Below are positions 6,732 through 13,213 of a DNA stretch of 13,213 bases, one piece after another; positions within the stretch are counted from its first letter, which is position 1, and every line of letters begins with the position of its first letter. The stretch spans positions 1 through 13,213 of the forward strand of contig CAYMAX010000037.1 of assembly GCA_964388595.1 (NCBI GenBank). Reading direction: 5' to 3'. This DNA is from CAYMAX01 sp964388595. Lineage in GTDB: Bacteria; Bacteroidota; Bacteroidia; Bacteroidales; UBA932. The notes under the pieces were generated by a model. That model saw only the letters and a program-made list of their open reading frames with translations. It did not search any database and was not told the DNA's origin. Both the position numbers and the translations under genes were made by a program.

Positions 6732-7611
6732 CATCTCTTTCGTTACCCTCAACTACAATGGCAAGAAAGAGACTCTTGAACTGCTGAACTCCATCTATGG
6801 GACTATTCACTCAGTCCCATTTGAAGTCATTGTGGTGGACAACGCCTCCGGAGACAGAGATGAAATCAATGAAATAGCAGAAAAATTTCCCCTTTGCATC
6901 ACCACCCAAAGCGATAAGAATCTCGGATTCGCCGGTGGAAACAATATCGGCATCGAACTTGCCAACGGGCAATATGTTATGCTCATCAACAATGACACTT
7001 TCATCAAAGAAGATCATTTTGATGCACTGACTCATTTTTTTGAAAATAACCCTGCAGTTGGGGCGATCTCCCCTAAAATTCTTTTCAGCGAACCATTTGG
7101 TCATATTCAGTTTGCAGGATACACTCCACTCTCATCCATCACTATGCGCAATTCCCTAATAGGTTTCTCTGAGCCCGATAATGGGCAATACGACACTCCC
7201 TGTCAGACTCCATACTGCCATGGTGCAGCTATGATGGTGAGAAAGGATGTAATAGAAAAAGTAGGCAAAATGTATGAGGGCTATTTTCTCTACTATGAAG
7301 AACTTGACTGGAGTTCTATGATTGCCAGAGCAGGTTATCAACTATGGTATGTCCCATATCAGACTATCTATCACAAGGAGAGCAGCACCATTGGGGCAGA
7401 TTCTCCCACCAAGACCTATTACCTCACTCGCAACAGACTCCTCTATGTTTATCGCAACGGAACCCGATTCAAGAAGCATTTATCCGTTATTTATCAACTT
7501 ATTGTTGCCATTCCTAAAGGAGTTTTCATATCTTTGCTAAAAGGAAACTTCAAGAACGCCAAAGCTATCGTGCAAGGTGGTTTCGATTACTTCTCATTAA
7601 ATAAGAAATAG
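6703..7611 (+). CDS. GT2 glycosyltransferase (rhamnosyltransferase-like, WbbL type)
   Basis: A 302-residue cytoplasmic GT-A enzyme that should add one sugar to the lipid-linked repeat unit. Visible landmarks are the N-terminal strand VSISFVTLNYNG (9-20), EVIVVDNASGDRDE (41-54), the nucleotide-binding NLGFAGGNNIGI (73-84) and the metal-binding LINNDTF (94-100), a DxD variant. The acceptor part carries HGAAMMVRKDVIEKVG (173-188), the likely catalytic YYEELDW (197-203) and a histidine in IYHKESS (222-228). This set is characteristic of the family containing rhamnosyl- and other deoxyhexosyltransferases, but the actual donor sugar cannot be deduced. The start lies 29 bp inside the end of the polymerase gene. 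A short basic stretch near the C-terminus may help membrane association. Confidence 0.88.
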   Translation: MKKNSPPSVSISFVTLNYNGKKETLELLNSIYGTIHSVPFEVIVVDNASGDRDEINEIAEKFPLCITTQSDKNLGFAGGNNIGIELANGQYVMLINNDTFIKEDHFDALTHFFENNPAVGAISPKILFSEPFGHIQFAGYTPLSSITMRNSLIGFSEPDNGQYDTPCQTPYCHGAAMMVRKDVIEKVGKMYEGYFLYYEELDWSSMIARAGYQLWYVPYQTIYHKESSTIGADSPTKTYYLTRNRLLYVYRNGTRFKKHLSVIYQLIVAIPKGVFISLLKGNFKNAKAIVQGGFDYFSLNKK

Positions 7612-7614
7612 ATT

Positions 7615-8238
7615 ATGGGAATTAAGGACAGACTCAATAACAATCCAAAACTTAAAGAGCTGACTTTGTCGCTAATAAGCTCCAAACAGCATCCAAAGCC
7701 AAGATTGTGGGTTAGATGGTTTGTCAATCCCTTTTTCCACAAAAAGGGGAAGAAAGCAAAAATCAGCCACAGAGGTTCGAGAATCGATGTATTTCCATGG
7801 CATAGTTTCAATATCGGGAGCGGGTCTGTAATAGAAGACCAATGCATAATCAATAATGGTGCCGGAGATATTATCATAGGAGAAAACTCGTTGATAGGTA
7901 TCGGGTCCATCATTACCGGTCCTGTAACCATAGGAGACAACATACTATTCGGTCAGAGGGTGTTTATCACAGGATTCAATCATGGTTATCGTGATATTGA
8001 TACACATATCAAAGACCAGCCACTTGACAGGAGACCATCTTCTGTGGGGGATGACACTTTCATTGGCACCGATGCAGTTGTGCTACCTGGTGTAGCGATA
8101 GGCAAACGCTGCCAAGTGGGTGCCGGGAGTGTAGTCACCAAAGACATTCCCGATTTCAGCATAGCCGTTGGCAATCCCGCACGTATCATCAAACGATACG
8201 ATACTGACACTAAAGAGTGGGTACCTGTTTATGACTGA
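7615..8238 (+). CDS. Left-handed beta-helix (hexapeptide repeat) acyltransferase
   Basis: A 207-residue enzyme of the WbbJ/maltose-O-acetyltransferase type, probably acetylating a sugar of the repeat unit from acetyl-CoA. Imperfect hexapeptide turns run from about 65 to 185, for example IIIGEN, LIGIGS, VTIGDN, SVGDDTFIG, VAIGKRCQVGAGS. The loop GFNHGYRD (120-127) holds the presumed catalytic H123. The end SIAVGNPARIIKRYD (182-196) is the usual closing signature of this family. A basic N-terminal stretch of about 60 residues precedes the coil. It starts 3 nt after the GT2 gene and ends 8 nt inside the next one. It could equally transfer another small acyl group, or act on an amino sugar; only the fold and family are secure. 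Confidence 0.88.
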   Translation: MGIKDRLNNNPKLKELTLSLISSKQHPKPRLWVRWFVNPFFHKKGKKAKISHRGSRIDVFPWHSFNIGSGSVIEDQCIINNGAGDIIIGENSLIGIGSIITGPVTIGDNILFGQRVFITGFNHGYRDIDTHIKDQPLDRRPSSVGDDTFIGTDAVVLPGVAIGKRCQVGAGSVVTKDIPDFSIAVGNPARIIKRYDTDTKEWVPVYD

Positions 8239-9409
8239 TTCCCAATATATCTGTTCTGTCATAGATTGGGTGATATTTGCCCTGTCAGGTATTGGTGTGC
8301 TTTATTTATTCATTTATTCATTCTCGTCACTTTTCAAAACTCCCTCTGTAGGCCATTCGTCAGATCATCTCAAAAAGATTCTTGTTCTTTTCCCCGCCTA
8401 TGGCGAAGACAATGTGATAGTTGACTCTGTCACTTCATTTCTCCGGCAGGATTATCCCACCTCTTCTTATCGAGTAGTGGTGATCTCAGATAACATGAAA
8501 GAGAGCACCAATAACTCGCTTTCGTCCCTGCCCATCACACTTCTTCTCCCCTCTTTTGATGAAAGTTCCAAAGCCAAGTCCCTCAGGTACGCCATTCATC
8601 ATACTGAAGAGACCGATTTTGAAGTGGTGGTAGTGCTTGACGCTGACAATACGGTCGACAAAGATTTTTTATATCGCATAAGTGCTGCCATGAACTTTTA
8701 TTCAGCACTGCAAGTTCACAGAACTGGTAAGAATCGCAATACTCCCACCGCCGTTCTTGACGGAGTCAGCGAAGAAATCAATAATTCAATCTTCAGGAAA
8801 GGTCATGTCAATATGGGACTTTCCTCTGCTCTCATAGGCTCCGGTATGGCATTCGATTATCATTGGTTTGCCGACAATGTTGACCATCTTTCCACCTCCG
8901 GAGAAGACAAAGAATTGGAGACACTCCTTCTCAAGCAACGTGTTCACATAGCATATCTACAAGATGTAATGCTCTATGATGAGAAGACCCAAAAATCTTC
9001 AGGATTTTACAATCAACGCAGAAGATGGGTAGCGACTCAATTCTTTTCACTATGGAGGTCAATAAAAGACTTTTTCCCCGCTTTATTTAGATGGAATATA
9101 GATTATTTGGACAAACTTTTTCAATGGTTACTCCCTCCCAGAGTACTGCAGGCAGCATTTATACTCATTTTATCCATTGTGCTCTCATTCATCGATTTTT
9201 CTTTTTCCATAAAATGGTGGTCTCTGCTCTTTTTGATTTTGGTATCTTTGTGTATTGCGATTCCGAAGTCATTATGGGACAAGAAATTGCTCACGGCACT
9301 CTTTCATATTCCGCTTTTGGCTTCCATGATATTCGTTAACATTTTTAGAATCAGAGGGGCAAATAAGAAATTTATTCACACAGAGAAGAATTATGAAAAT
9401 AGCCATTGA
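8231..9409 (+). CDS. Membrane-bound GT2 glycosyltransferase (cellulose synthase-like, QxxRW motif)
   Basis: This 392-residue protein has one N-terminal membrane helix (about 12-32), a cytoplasmic GT-A domain, and hydrophobic helices at about 305-325, 328-346 and 355-372. The GT domain shows ILVLFPAYGED (50-60), RVVVISD (81-87), VVVLDADN (133-140, the DxD), GSGMAFDYHWF (203-213), GEDKELE (224-230, catalytic acid) and NQRRRW (261-266). D, DxD, ED and Q(Q/R)xRW are the hallmarks of the BcsA/hyaluronan-synthase branch of GT2, many of which are processive. In a Wzx/Wzy operon it may instead add a single sugar. The ATG at 8231 was chosen because it overlaps the upstream stop by 8 nt. The frame is open back to 8168, but that stretch lies inside the acyltransferase gene and adds nothing conserved. 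Confidence 0.85.
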   Translation: MTDSQYICSVIDWVIFALSGIGVLYLFIYSFSSLFKTPSVGHSSDHLKKILVLFPAYGEDNVIVDSVTSFLRQDYPTSSYRVVVISDNMKESTNNSLSSLPITLLLPSFDESSKAKSLRYAIHHTEETDFEVVVVLDADNTVDKDFLYRISAAMNFYSALQVHRTGKNRNTPTAVLDGVSEEINNSIFRKGHVNMGLSSALIGSGMAFDYHWFADNVDHLSTSGEDKELETLLLKQRVHIAYLQDVMLYDEKTQKSSGFYNQRRRWVATQFFSLWRSIKDFFPALFRWNIDYLDKLFQWLLPPRVLQAAFILILSIVLSFIDFSFSIKWWSLLFLILVSLCIAIPKSLWDKKLLTALFHIPLLASMIFVNIFRIRGANKKFIHTEKNYENSH

Positions 9410-10520
9410 AGCACAGCGAATCTTTCGCAAAAATAAACACGGGATGGACTTCGTGGCTTTGGAAAGCATAAGAGAGCTACAGAAGATTGACCACGACAAC
9501 GAATATTTCATCTTCGTTGCCCCCGGGGAAGATGAATGTCTCAAAGAGACGCCCAATTTTCACATAATAACTCTCAATTGCCCCACATACCCTCTCTGGG
9601 AGCAGTATGCCCTTCCCCGCGCCGTCAAGAAAGTCAAAGCTGATTTGCTTCACTGCACCAGCAATACTGCCCCTGTTCATTGTTCTGTCCCCATAATAGT
9701 GACTCTGCACGACATTATTTTTCTTGAAAAGAAAAGAGGTGGAAATAAATCTCTTTATCAGAAAATGGGCTGGTACTATCGTCGGTTGGTAGTTCCTGCT
9801 GTATTAAAAAAATGCAGACACATCATTACAGTCTCAGAATATGAGCGCAAGCACATAATTGAAACTCTTAATATCTCGGAGAAGAGGATTAGTGCCATCT
9901 ACAATGGCTATAACTCCCACTTCAAGCACATAGACCACTACAGCACAGTCACTTCCAAATATATCAATGAAGATAAATACCTCTTTTTCCTGGGGAATAC
10001 CGATCCCAAGAAAAACACCGAGCGCATTTTGAAAGCCTACTCCCAGTATGCACTCACAGATTTCCATCCTGTCCCTCTGTTGGTAGCTGACTTGAAAAAA
10101 GAGATAATTGATAACATCATCCGGAAGCTCGGGATAGAAGAAGTCTCCCACCTCATCATCCCTTCAGGTTATATCATCAATAGTGACCTGCCTGCCATTT
10201 ACAGTGGGGCCGTAGGGTTTATCTACGCCTCATTGAGAGAAAGTTTTGGAATCCCTATCCTCGAATCAATGGCTTGCGGCACCCCCGTCATCACTTCCAA
10301 TATCTCAGCTATGCCTGAAATTGCTGGGGATGCAGCACTTTTGGTAGACCCATACAGCGAATCAGAGATTAAGAATGCCATCACTCTGCTTATCCAAGAT
10401 TCATCAGTGGGACTGAGAATGCGGGAGAAAGGATATGAAAGAATCACCCATTTCAGCTGGGAGAAAACTGCTGTCAACACCTTAAATCTTTACAGAGATG
10501 AGTACCAATCCCAAGGTTAG
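9393..10520 (+). CDS. GT4-family glycosyltransferase (GT-B fold)
   Basis: A 375-residue cytoplasmic enzyme with two Rossmann-like halves. The N-terminal half has DLLHCTSNTAP (84-94) and VTLHDIIF (103-110), with HIITVSEYERKHI (143-155) before the linker. The C-terminal half, which binds the nucleotide sugar, shows YLFFLGNTDPKKN (196-208), then IYASLRESFGIPILESMACG (277-296) with the EX7E pair E283/E291, and PEIAGDAALLVDP (308-320). These are standard for retaining GT4 enzymes such as mannosyltransferases; the donor is not predictable. Length is normal. It begins 17 bp inside the end of the membrane GT2 gene and overlaps the next gene by 23 bp, so its expression is tied to the operon. Confidence 0.9.
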   Translation: MKIAIEAQRIFRKNKHGMDFVALESIRELQKIDHDNEYFIFVAPGEDECLKETPNFHIITLNCPTYPLWEQYALPRAVKKVKADLLHCTSNTAPVHCSVPIIVTLHDIIFLEKKRGGNKSLYQKMGWYYRRLVVPAVLKKCRHIITVSEYERKHIIETLNISEKRISAIYNGYNSHFKHIDHYSTVTSKYINEDKYLFFLGNTDPKKNTERILKAYSQYALTDFHPVPLLVADLKKEIIDNIIRKLGIEEVSHLIIPSGYIINSDLPAIYSGAVGFIYASLRESFGIPILESMACGTPVITSNISAMPEIAGDAALLVDPYSESEIKNAITLLIQDSSVGLRMREKGYERITHFSWEKTAVNTLNLYRDEYQSQG

Positions 10521-11424
10521 TGTCGTCGTCCCAGTATTCAACACAGGGATGTATCTCGGAGAGTGTCTATCTACCATTATTCATCAGACCCTCAGAGATA
10601 TAGAAGTCCTTGTAACTATAGATGAGACCTCCTCTGATGACAGTGTGGAAGTAGCTCAGAAATATCAAAAAGAGGATGACCGCATAAAAATATTCTATGA
10701 TCACCATCAGGGACTCTCCGTCTCTCGCAATATCGGGATAGAGAACTCTACTGGAGAATACATCTGCTTTCAAGACAGTGATGACATCTTAGAATTGAAT
10801 GCCTTTGAAGAGTGTTACCACAAGGGGCACGATGAAAACCTCGATATGGTCTTTTTCGATGCCGATTCATTTTTTGATGACCCCAATCTTCCACCCATCA
10901 GGGATTATAATTTGGCTCGAAGCATACCTCAAAAGGTCTATTCAGGCACTGATTTCTTTGATTATCAATTAGAACATGAGATGATTACTGTGGGATGTGT
11001 CTATATGGTGAAGCGTTCCATCCTTATCGAGCACAATATTAGATATTACCCCGGTATATACCACGAAGACAATCTCTTCGCCCCTCAAGTATATCTTGCC
11101 TGCGACAGAATAGGTGTCATTCCGTCTCCGTTTATGAAAAGAAGGATACGCAACAATTCGATTATGACCACCAAAGTAAGTTGGGCCAATATCGAAGGTT
11201 ATCTTATAGGCTGTTCTCAGTTGATGGAATCATCCCAAAAAATGTCTGACGAGCAGAGAAAAGTCATTACCAAATATGTCTCTGTGAGCATGAATGCTGT
11301 CTGTTTCAAGGCTCGATATTTACCTTTTTCCCAAAGGATGTCTACCATCTTTGAAGCATTAAGGCACTACAGGGGTCTTATCCCTATGTCTTCCATTCTT
11401 AAGACTTTATTTCGCAAAAGATGA
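10498..11424 (+). CDS. GT2 glycosyltransferase (GT-A fold)
   Basis: A 308-residue cytoplasmic enzyme with the usual N-terminal GT2 domain: VSVVVPVFNTGMYLGECLSTI (7-27), GLSVSRNIGIENSTGEY (72-88) and the metal-binding FQDSDDILE (91-99, DSDD). The segment normally read as VVDDGSTD is VTIDETSSDDS (39-49), which keeps D42 but loses the glycine, a mild departure. The C-terminal half (about 150-308) has no membrane helix and is presumably the acceptor-binding part, with YHEDNLFAPQVY (184-195) as the likely catalytic-base region. It would add one sugar to the growing unit. The start at 10498 overlaps the GT4 gene by 23 bp and its stop overlaps the flippase start as ATGA. Confidence 0.88.
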   Translation: MSTNPKVSVVVPVFNTGMYLGECLSTIIHQTLRDIEVLVTIDETSSDDSVEVAQKYQKEDDRIKIFYDHHQGLSVSRNIGIENSTGEYICFQDSDDILELNAFEECYHKGHDENLDMVFFDADSFFDDPNLPPIRDYNLARSIPQKVYSGTDFFDYQLEHEMITVGCVYMVKRSILIEHNIRYYPGIYHEDNLFAPQVYLACDRIGVIPSPFMKRRIRNNSIMTTKVSWANIEGYLIGCSQLMESSQKMSDEQRKVITKYVSVSMNAVCFKARYLPFSQRMSTIFEALRHYRGLIPMSSILKTLFRKR

Positions 11425-12905
11425 GTGAGGTAAGAAAAAATATGGTATCAGGTGTAGCCTACACCGCTTTGGCTAAATATTCAGGTCTGGCTGTCTCCCT
11501 CATTGTCACCGCAGTCTTGGCAAGAATCCTCTCCCCCGAGCAGTTTGGCACTGTTGCCATTGCCACAGTGATAATAGCTTTCTTTGCCATCTTCTGTGAT
11601 ATGGGCATCGGACCTGCCATCATCCAGAATCAGAATTTAAGTAAGGATGATTTATCTCATATCTTCACCTTCACTTTCTGGATGGGAATCTTTCTTTCTC
11701 TCTGCTTTTTCTTCTGTTCATTTCTGATAGGGAGATATTACCAAGACCCGATTCTTGTCCCCATCTGCCAGCTTCTCTCCATCAATCTGTTCTTTTCTTC
11801 TCTCGATATAGTTCCTGGCGCTCTTTTATATAAAAATAAATTATTTAAATATATAGCCATCAGAACCTTCTGTGTCCAATTAATCGCAGGCACCATGGCA
11901 GTCATAGCTGCCTTGTCGGGTTTGGGCATATATTCTCTCCTTTTCAATCCTATCATCTCAAGTATAGTTTTGTTTATCATAAGTTTTATCAAATTCCCTC
12001 AAAAGTTTCATTTGCGTCTTGACTTCAGTGCATTGAAGAAAATTTTTACATTTTCTGCATTCCAATTTTTCTTCAACATCATCAATTATTTTTCCAGAAA
12101 TCTTGATAAACTTATCATCGGCAAGAAACTCGGCAATGTCTCTTTGGGGTACTATGAAAAGTCTTACAGATTGATGATGTTACCTCTTCAGACTATCACA
12201 CAAGTGGTCTCTCCTGTGATGCTCCCCGTGTTTTCCGAATTTCAAAACGATAAAAGCCTTCTTGCACGGTCGTATCTCAAAGTGGTCCGACTGCTTGCTC
12301 TGATAGGACTTCCACTCTCGATATTGCTTTTCTTCACATCCAAAGAGTTGATTCTCATCGTATTTGGCCATCAATGGTTGCCTTCCATCACCCCCTTTAA
12401 GATATTATCGCTATCTGTCGGTCTGCAGATAATATTATCAACATCAGGTGCCATTTTCCAGGCAGCAGGCTCCACCAAGCACCTTTTCTTAAGCGGAGTA
12501 TTATCTACTACTATTGATATCATTGCCATCTGTGTCGGTGTTTTTTACTTCAAATCCATAGACGCCGTAGCTTTGTTCCTAACCTTATCGATTCTCATCA
12601 ATTTCATTCAGTGCTATATTCTTCTATTCCCATTTACCCTCAAACAACGTCTTTCACTCTTTGTCAAAGAGCTCATATCTCCACTGTGTCTTGCACTCAT
12701 CATATTCATTCCTCTTTTTGCCCTTTCATTTGTGACTGAGGATATGAATATCATCCTCTCACTTCTCATTAAATCTGCTTTAGCAGGCATTATCTGGATA
12801 TCCTATGTTCAGCTCAGAAAAGAATACGATATTCTGGGTAAAATGCGCCAAATATTTATCAAAATCACTAAAAAGAGATCACATGACACCTCAACAAATC
12901 ATTAA
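11421..12905 (+). CDS. wzx: Wzx-type lipid-linked oligosaccharide flippase (PST/MOP family)
   Basis: A 494-residue polytopic inner membrane protein with 12-14 predicted helices. The opening region with KYSGLAVSLIVTAVLARILS (19-38), PEQFGTVAIATVII (39-52) and FCDMGIGPAIIQ (58-69) is the typical start of WzxC-like members of the polysaccharide transporter family. Such proteins move the undecaprenyl-diphosphate-linked repeat unit from the cytoplasmic to the periplasmic face. A central stretch with FFNIINYFSRNLDKLIIGKKLG (about 217-238) is likewise typical. Its substrate should be whatever the four glycosyltransferases and the acyltransferase make. It is the only flippase candidate here. The start forms ATGA with the upstream stop, and its end lies 23 bp inside the next gene. 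Confidence 0.88.
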   Translation: MSEVRKNMVSGVAYTALAKYSGLAVSLIVTAVLARILSPEQFGTVAIATVIIAFFAIFCDMGIGPAIIQNQNLSKDDLSHIFTFTFWMGIFLSLCFFFCSFLIGRYYQDPILVPICQLLSINLFFSSLDIVPGALLYKNKLFKYIAIRTFCVQLIAGTMAVIAALSGLGIYSLLFNPIISSIVLFIISFIKFPQKFHLRLDFSALKKIFTFSAFQFFFNIINYFSRNLDKLIIGKKLGNVSLGYYEKSYRLMMLPLQTITQVVSPVMLPVFSEFQNDKSLLARSYLKVVRLLALIGLPLSILLFFTSKELILIVFGHQWLPSITPFKILSLSVGLQIILSTSGAIFQAAGSTKHLFLSGVLSTTIDIIAICVGVFYFKSIDAVALFLTLSILINFIQCYILLFPFTLKQRLSLFVKELISPLCLALIIFIPLFALSFVTEDMNIILSLLIKSALAGIIWISYVQLRKEYDILGKMRQIFIKITKKRSHDTSTNH

Positions 12906-13213
12906 TAGAAAGCAAATAAGTACTTCTTCTTTTGAAATACTCGATTATTTGGGGATATCTCGCCAGCATATTGACCAATTTCAAATCTTCTATACCCCCA
13001 CAATGGATATGATAAGGGAGAACTCTTTGTTTTTCCTCTCGTCATTCGACCTCGAGCTGCTCAATAAATTGAGCGATAAATATCATGAGGTTCTCTTTAT
13101 CGTTCCGATGGCAAAAACTGAGCATCACCTTCACAATGTCATAATGGTCGATAATCCCAAATTTGAACTTGCAAACATCATTAATCGTTTCAAAATAGTC
13201 GACCACTCCCTAT
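12883..13213 (+). CDS. Partial gene: N-terminal part of an LpxD-like acyltransferase (cut by the window edge)
   Basis: An open frame of 110 codons runs from the ATG at 12883 off the right edge. It overlaps the flippase gene by 23 bp in the same manner as its neighbours, which supports it as a real gene. The segment has alternating strands and helices, with SLFFLSSFD (48-56), EVLFIVP (69-75) and NVIMVDNPKFELANIINRF (85-103). The hydrophobic strand followed by V-x-N-P and an F-containing helix is how the N-terminal domain of LpxD (UDP-3-O-acylglucosamine N-acyltransferase) ends before its hexapeptide coil. If so, an acyltransferase domain should follow outside the window, perhaps acting on an amino sugar of the repeat unit rather than on lipid A. 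The family call is tentative because the diagnostic part is missing. Confidence 0.5.
   Translation, partial: MTPQQIINRKQISTSSFEILDYLGISRQHIDQFQIFYTPTMDMIRENSLFFLSSFDLELLNKLSDKYHEVLFIVPMAKTEHHLHNVIMVDNPKFELANIINRFKIVDHSL

Noticed and set aside
8168..8230. Upstream extension of the membrane GT2 to an ATG at 8168.
   Set aside because: The added 21 residues fall inside the acyltransferase gene and show no conserved feature; the ATG at 8231 fits the operon's overlap pattern.
13059..13102. Two adjoining inverted repeats (GCTCAA-TAAA-TTGAGC and CGATAAA with TTTATCG 15 nt apart).
   Set aside because: They lie within an open coding frame and have no T-run or intergenic context; most likely chance within codons.

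Overview
The window looks like a Bacteroidales-type (phylum Bacteroidota) chromosomal segment. The grounds are AT-rich DNA, starts without convincing Shine-Dalgarno sequences, promoter elements of the TAnnTTTG type, and the style of the proteins, notably a sugar transferase ending in QKENV and a TolC-like outer membrane protein. I cannot name the genus. All genes read on the + strand. I see no RNA genes, insertion sequences, CRISPR arrays or phage genes.

Positions 1-100 are a leader with a TAnnTTTG promoter element and short tandem repeats. They precede a LysE/RhtB-type amino-acid exporter gene (101-736), which is probably unrelated to what follows. A 59-bp gap (737-795) carries a good Bacteroides-type promoter. 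From 796 to the right edge there is one unbroken operon of eleven genes, each overlapping its neighbour or separated by at most 3 nt.

The operon is a Wzx/Wzy-type surface polysaccharide locus. It starts with a stand-alone response regulator receiver protein. Next is a membrane phosphoglycosyltransferase (initiating sugar transferase) whose N-terminus is a degenerate receiver-like domain. Then come a short TolC-like outer membrane protein with one repeat instead of two, a Wzc/Wzz-like two-TM protein with a decayed BY-kinase domain, and a Wzy/O-antigen-ligase-like polymerase. These are followed by a GT2 glycosyltransferase, a left-handed beta-helix acyltransferase, a membrane GT2 with a QxxRW-type motif, a GT4 glycosyltransferase, a second soluble GT2, and a Wzx-type flippase. 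Last is the 5' part of a gene resembling the N-terminal domain of LpxD-type acyltransferases, cut by the window edge.

Inferred joint function: the phosphoglycosyltransferase loads the first sugar phosphate on undecaprenyl phosphate. The four glycosyltransferases and the acyltransferase(s) build and decorate the repeat unit, Wzx flips it, Wzy polymerises it, and the Wzc/Wzz-like protein sets chain length. The TolC-like protein may serve in outer membrane export, since no Wza-type exporter is present here.

The most unusual part is the front end. A free receiver protein is translationally coupled to a sugar transferase that itself begins with a pseudo-receiver, suggesting phosphorylation-dependent control of the committed step of glycan synthesis. 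The half-size TolC and the kinase-dead-looking Wzc are two further departures from the textbook pathway.
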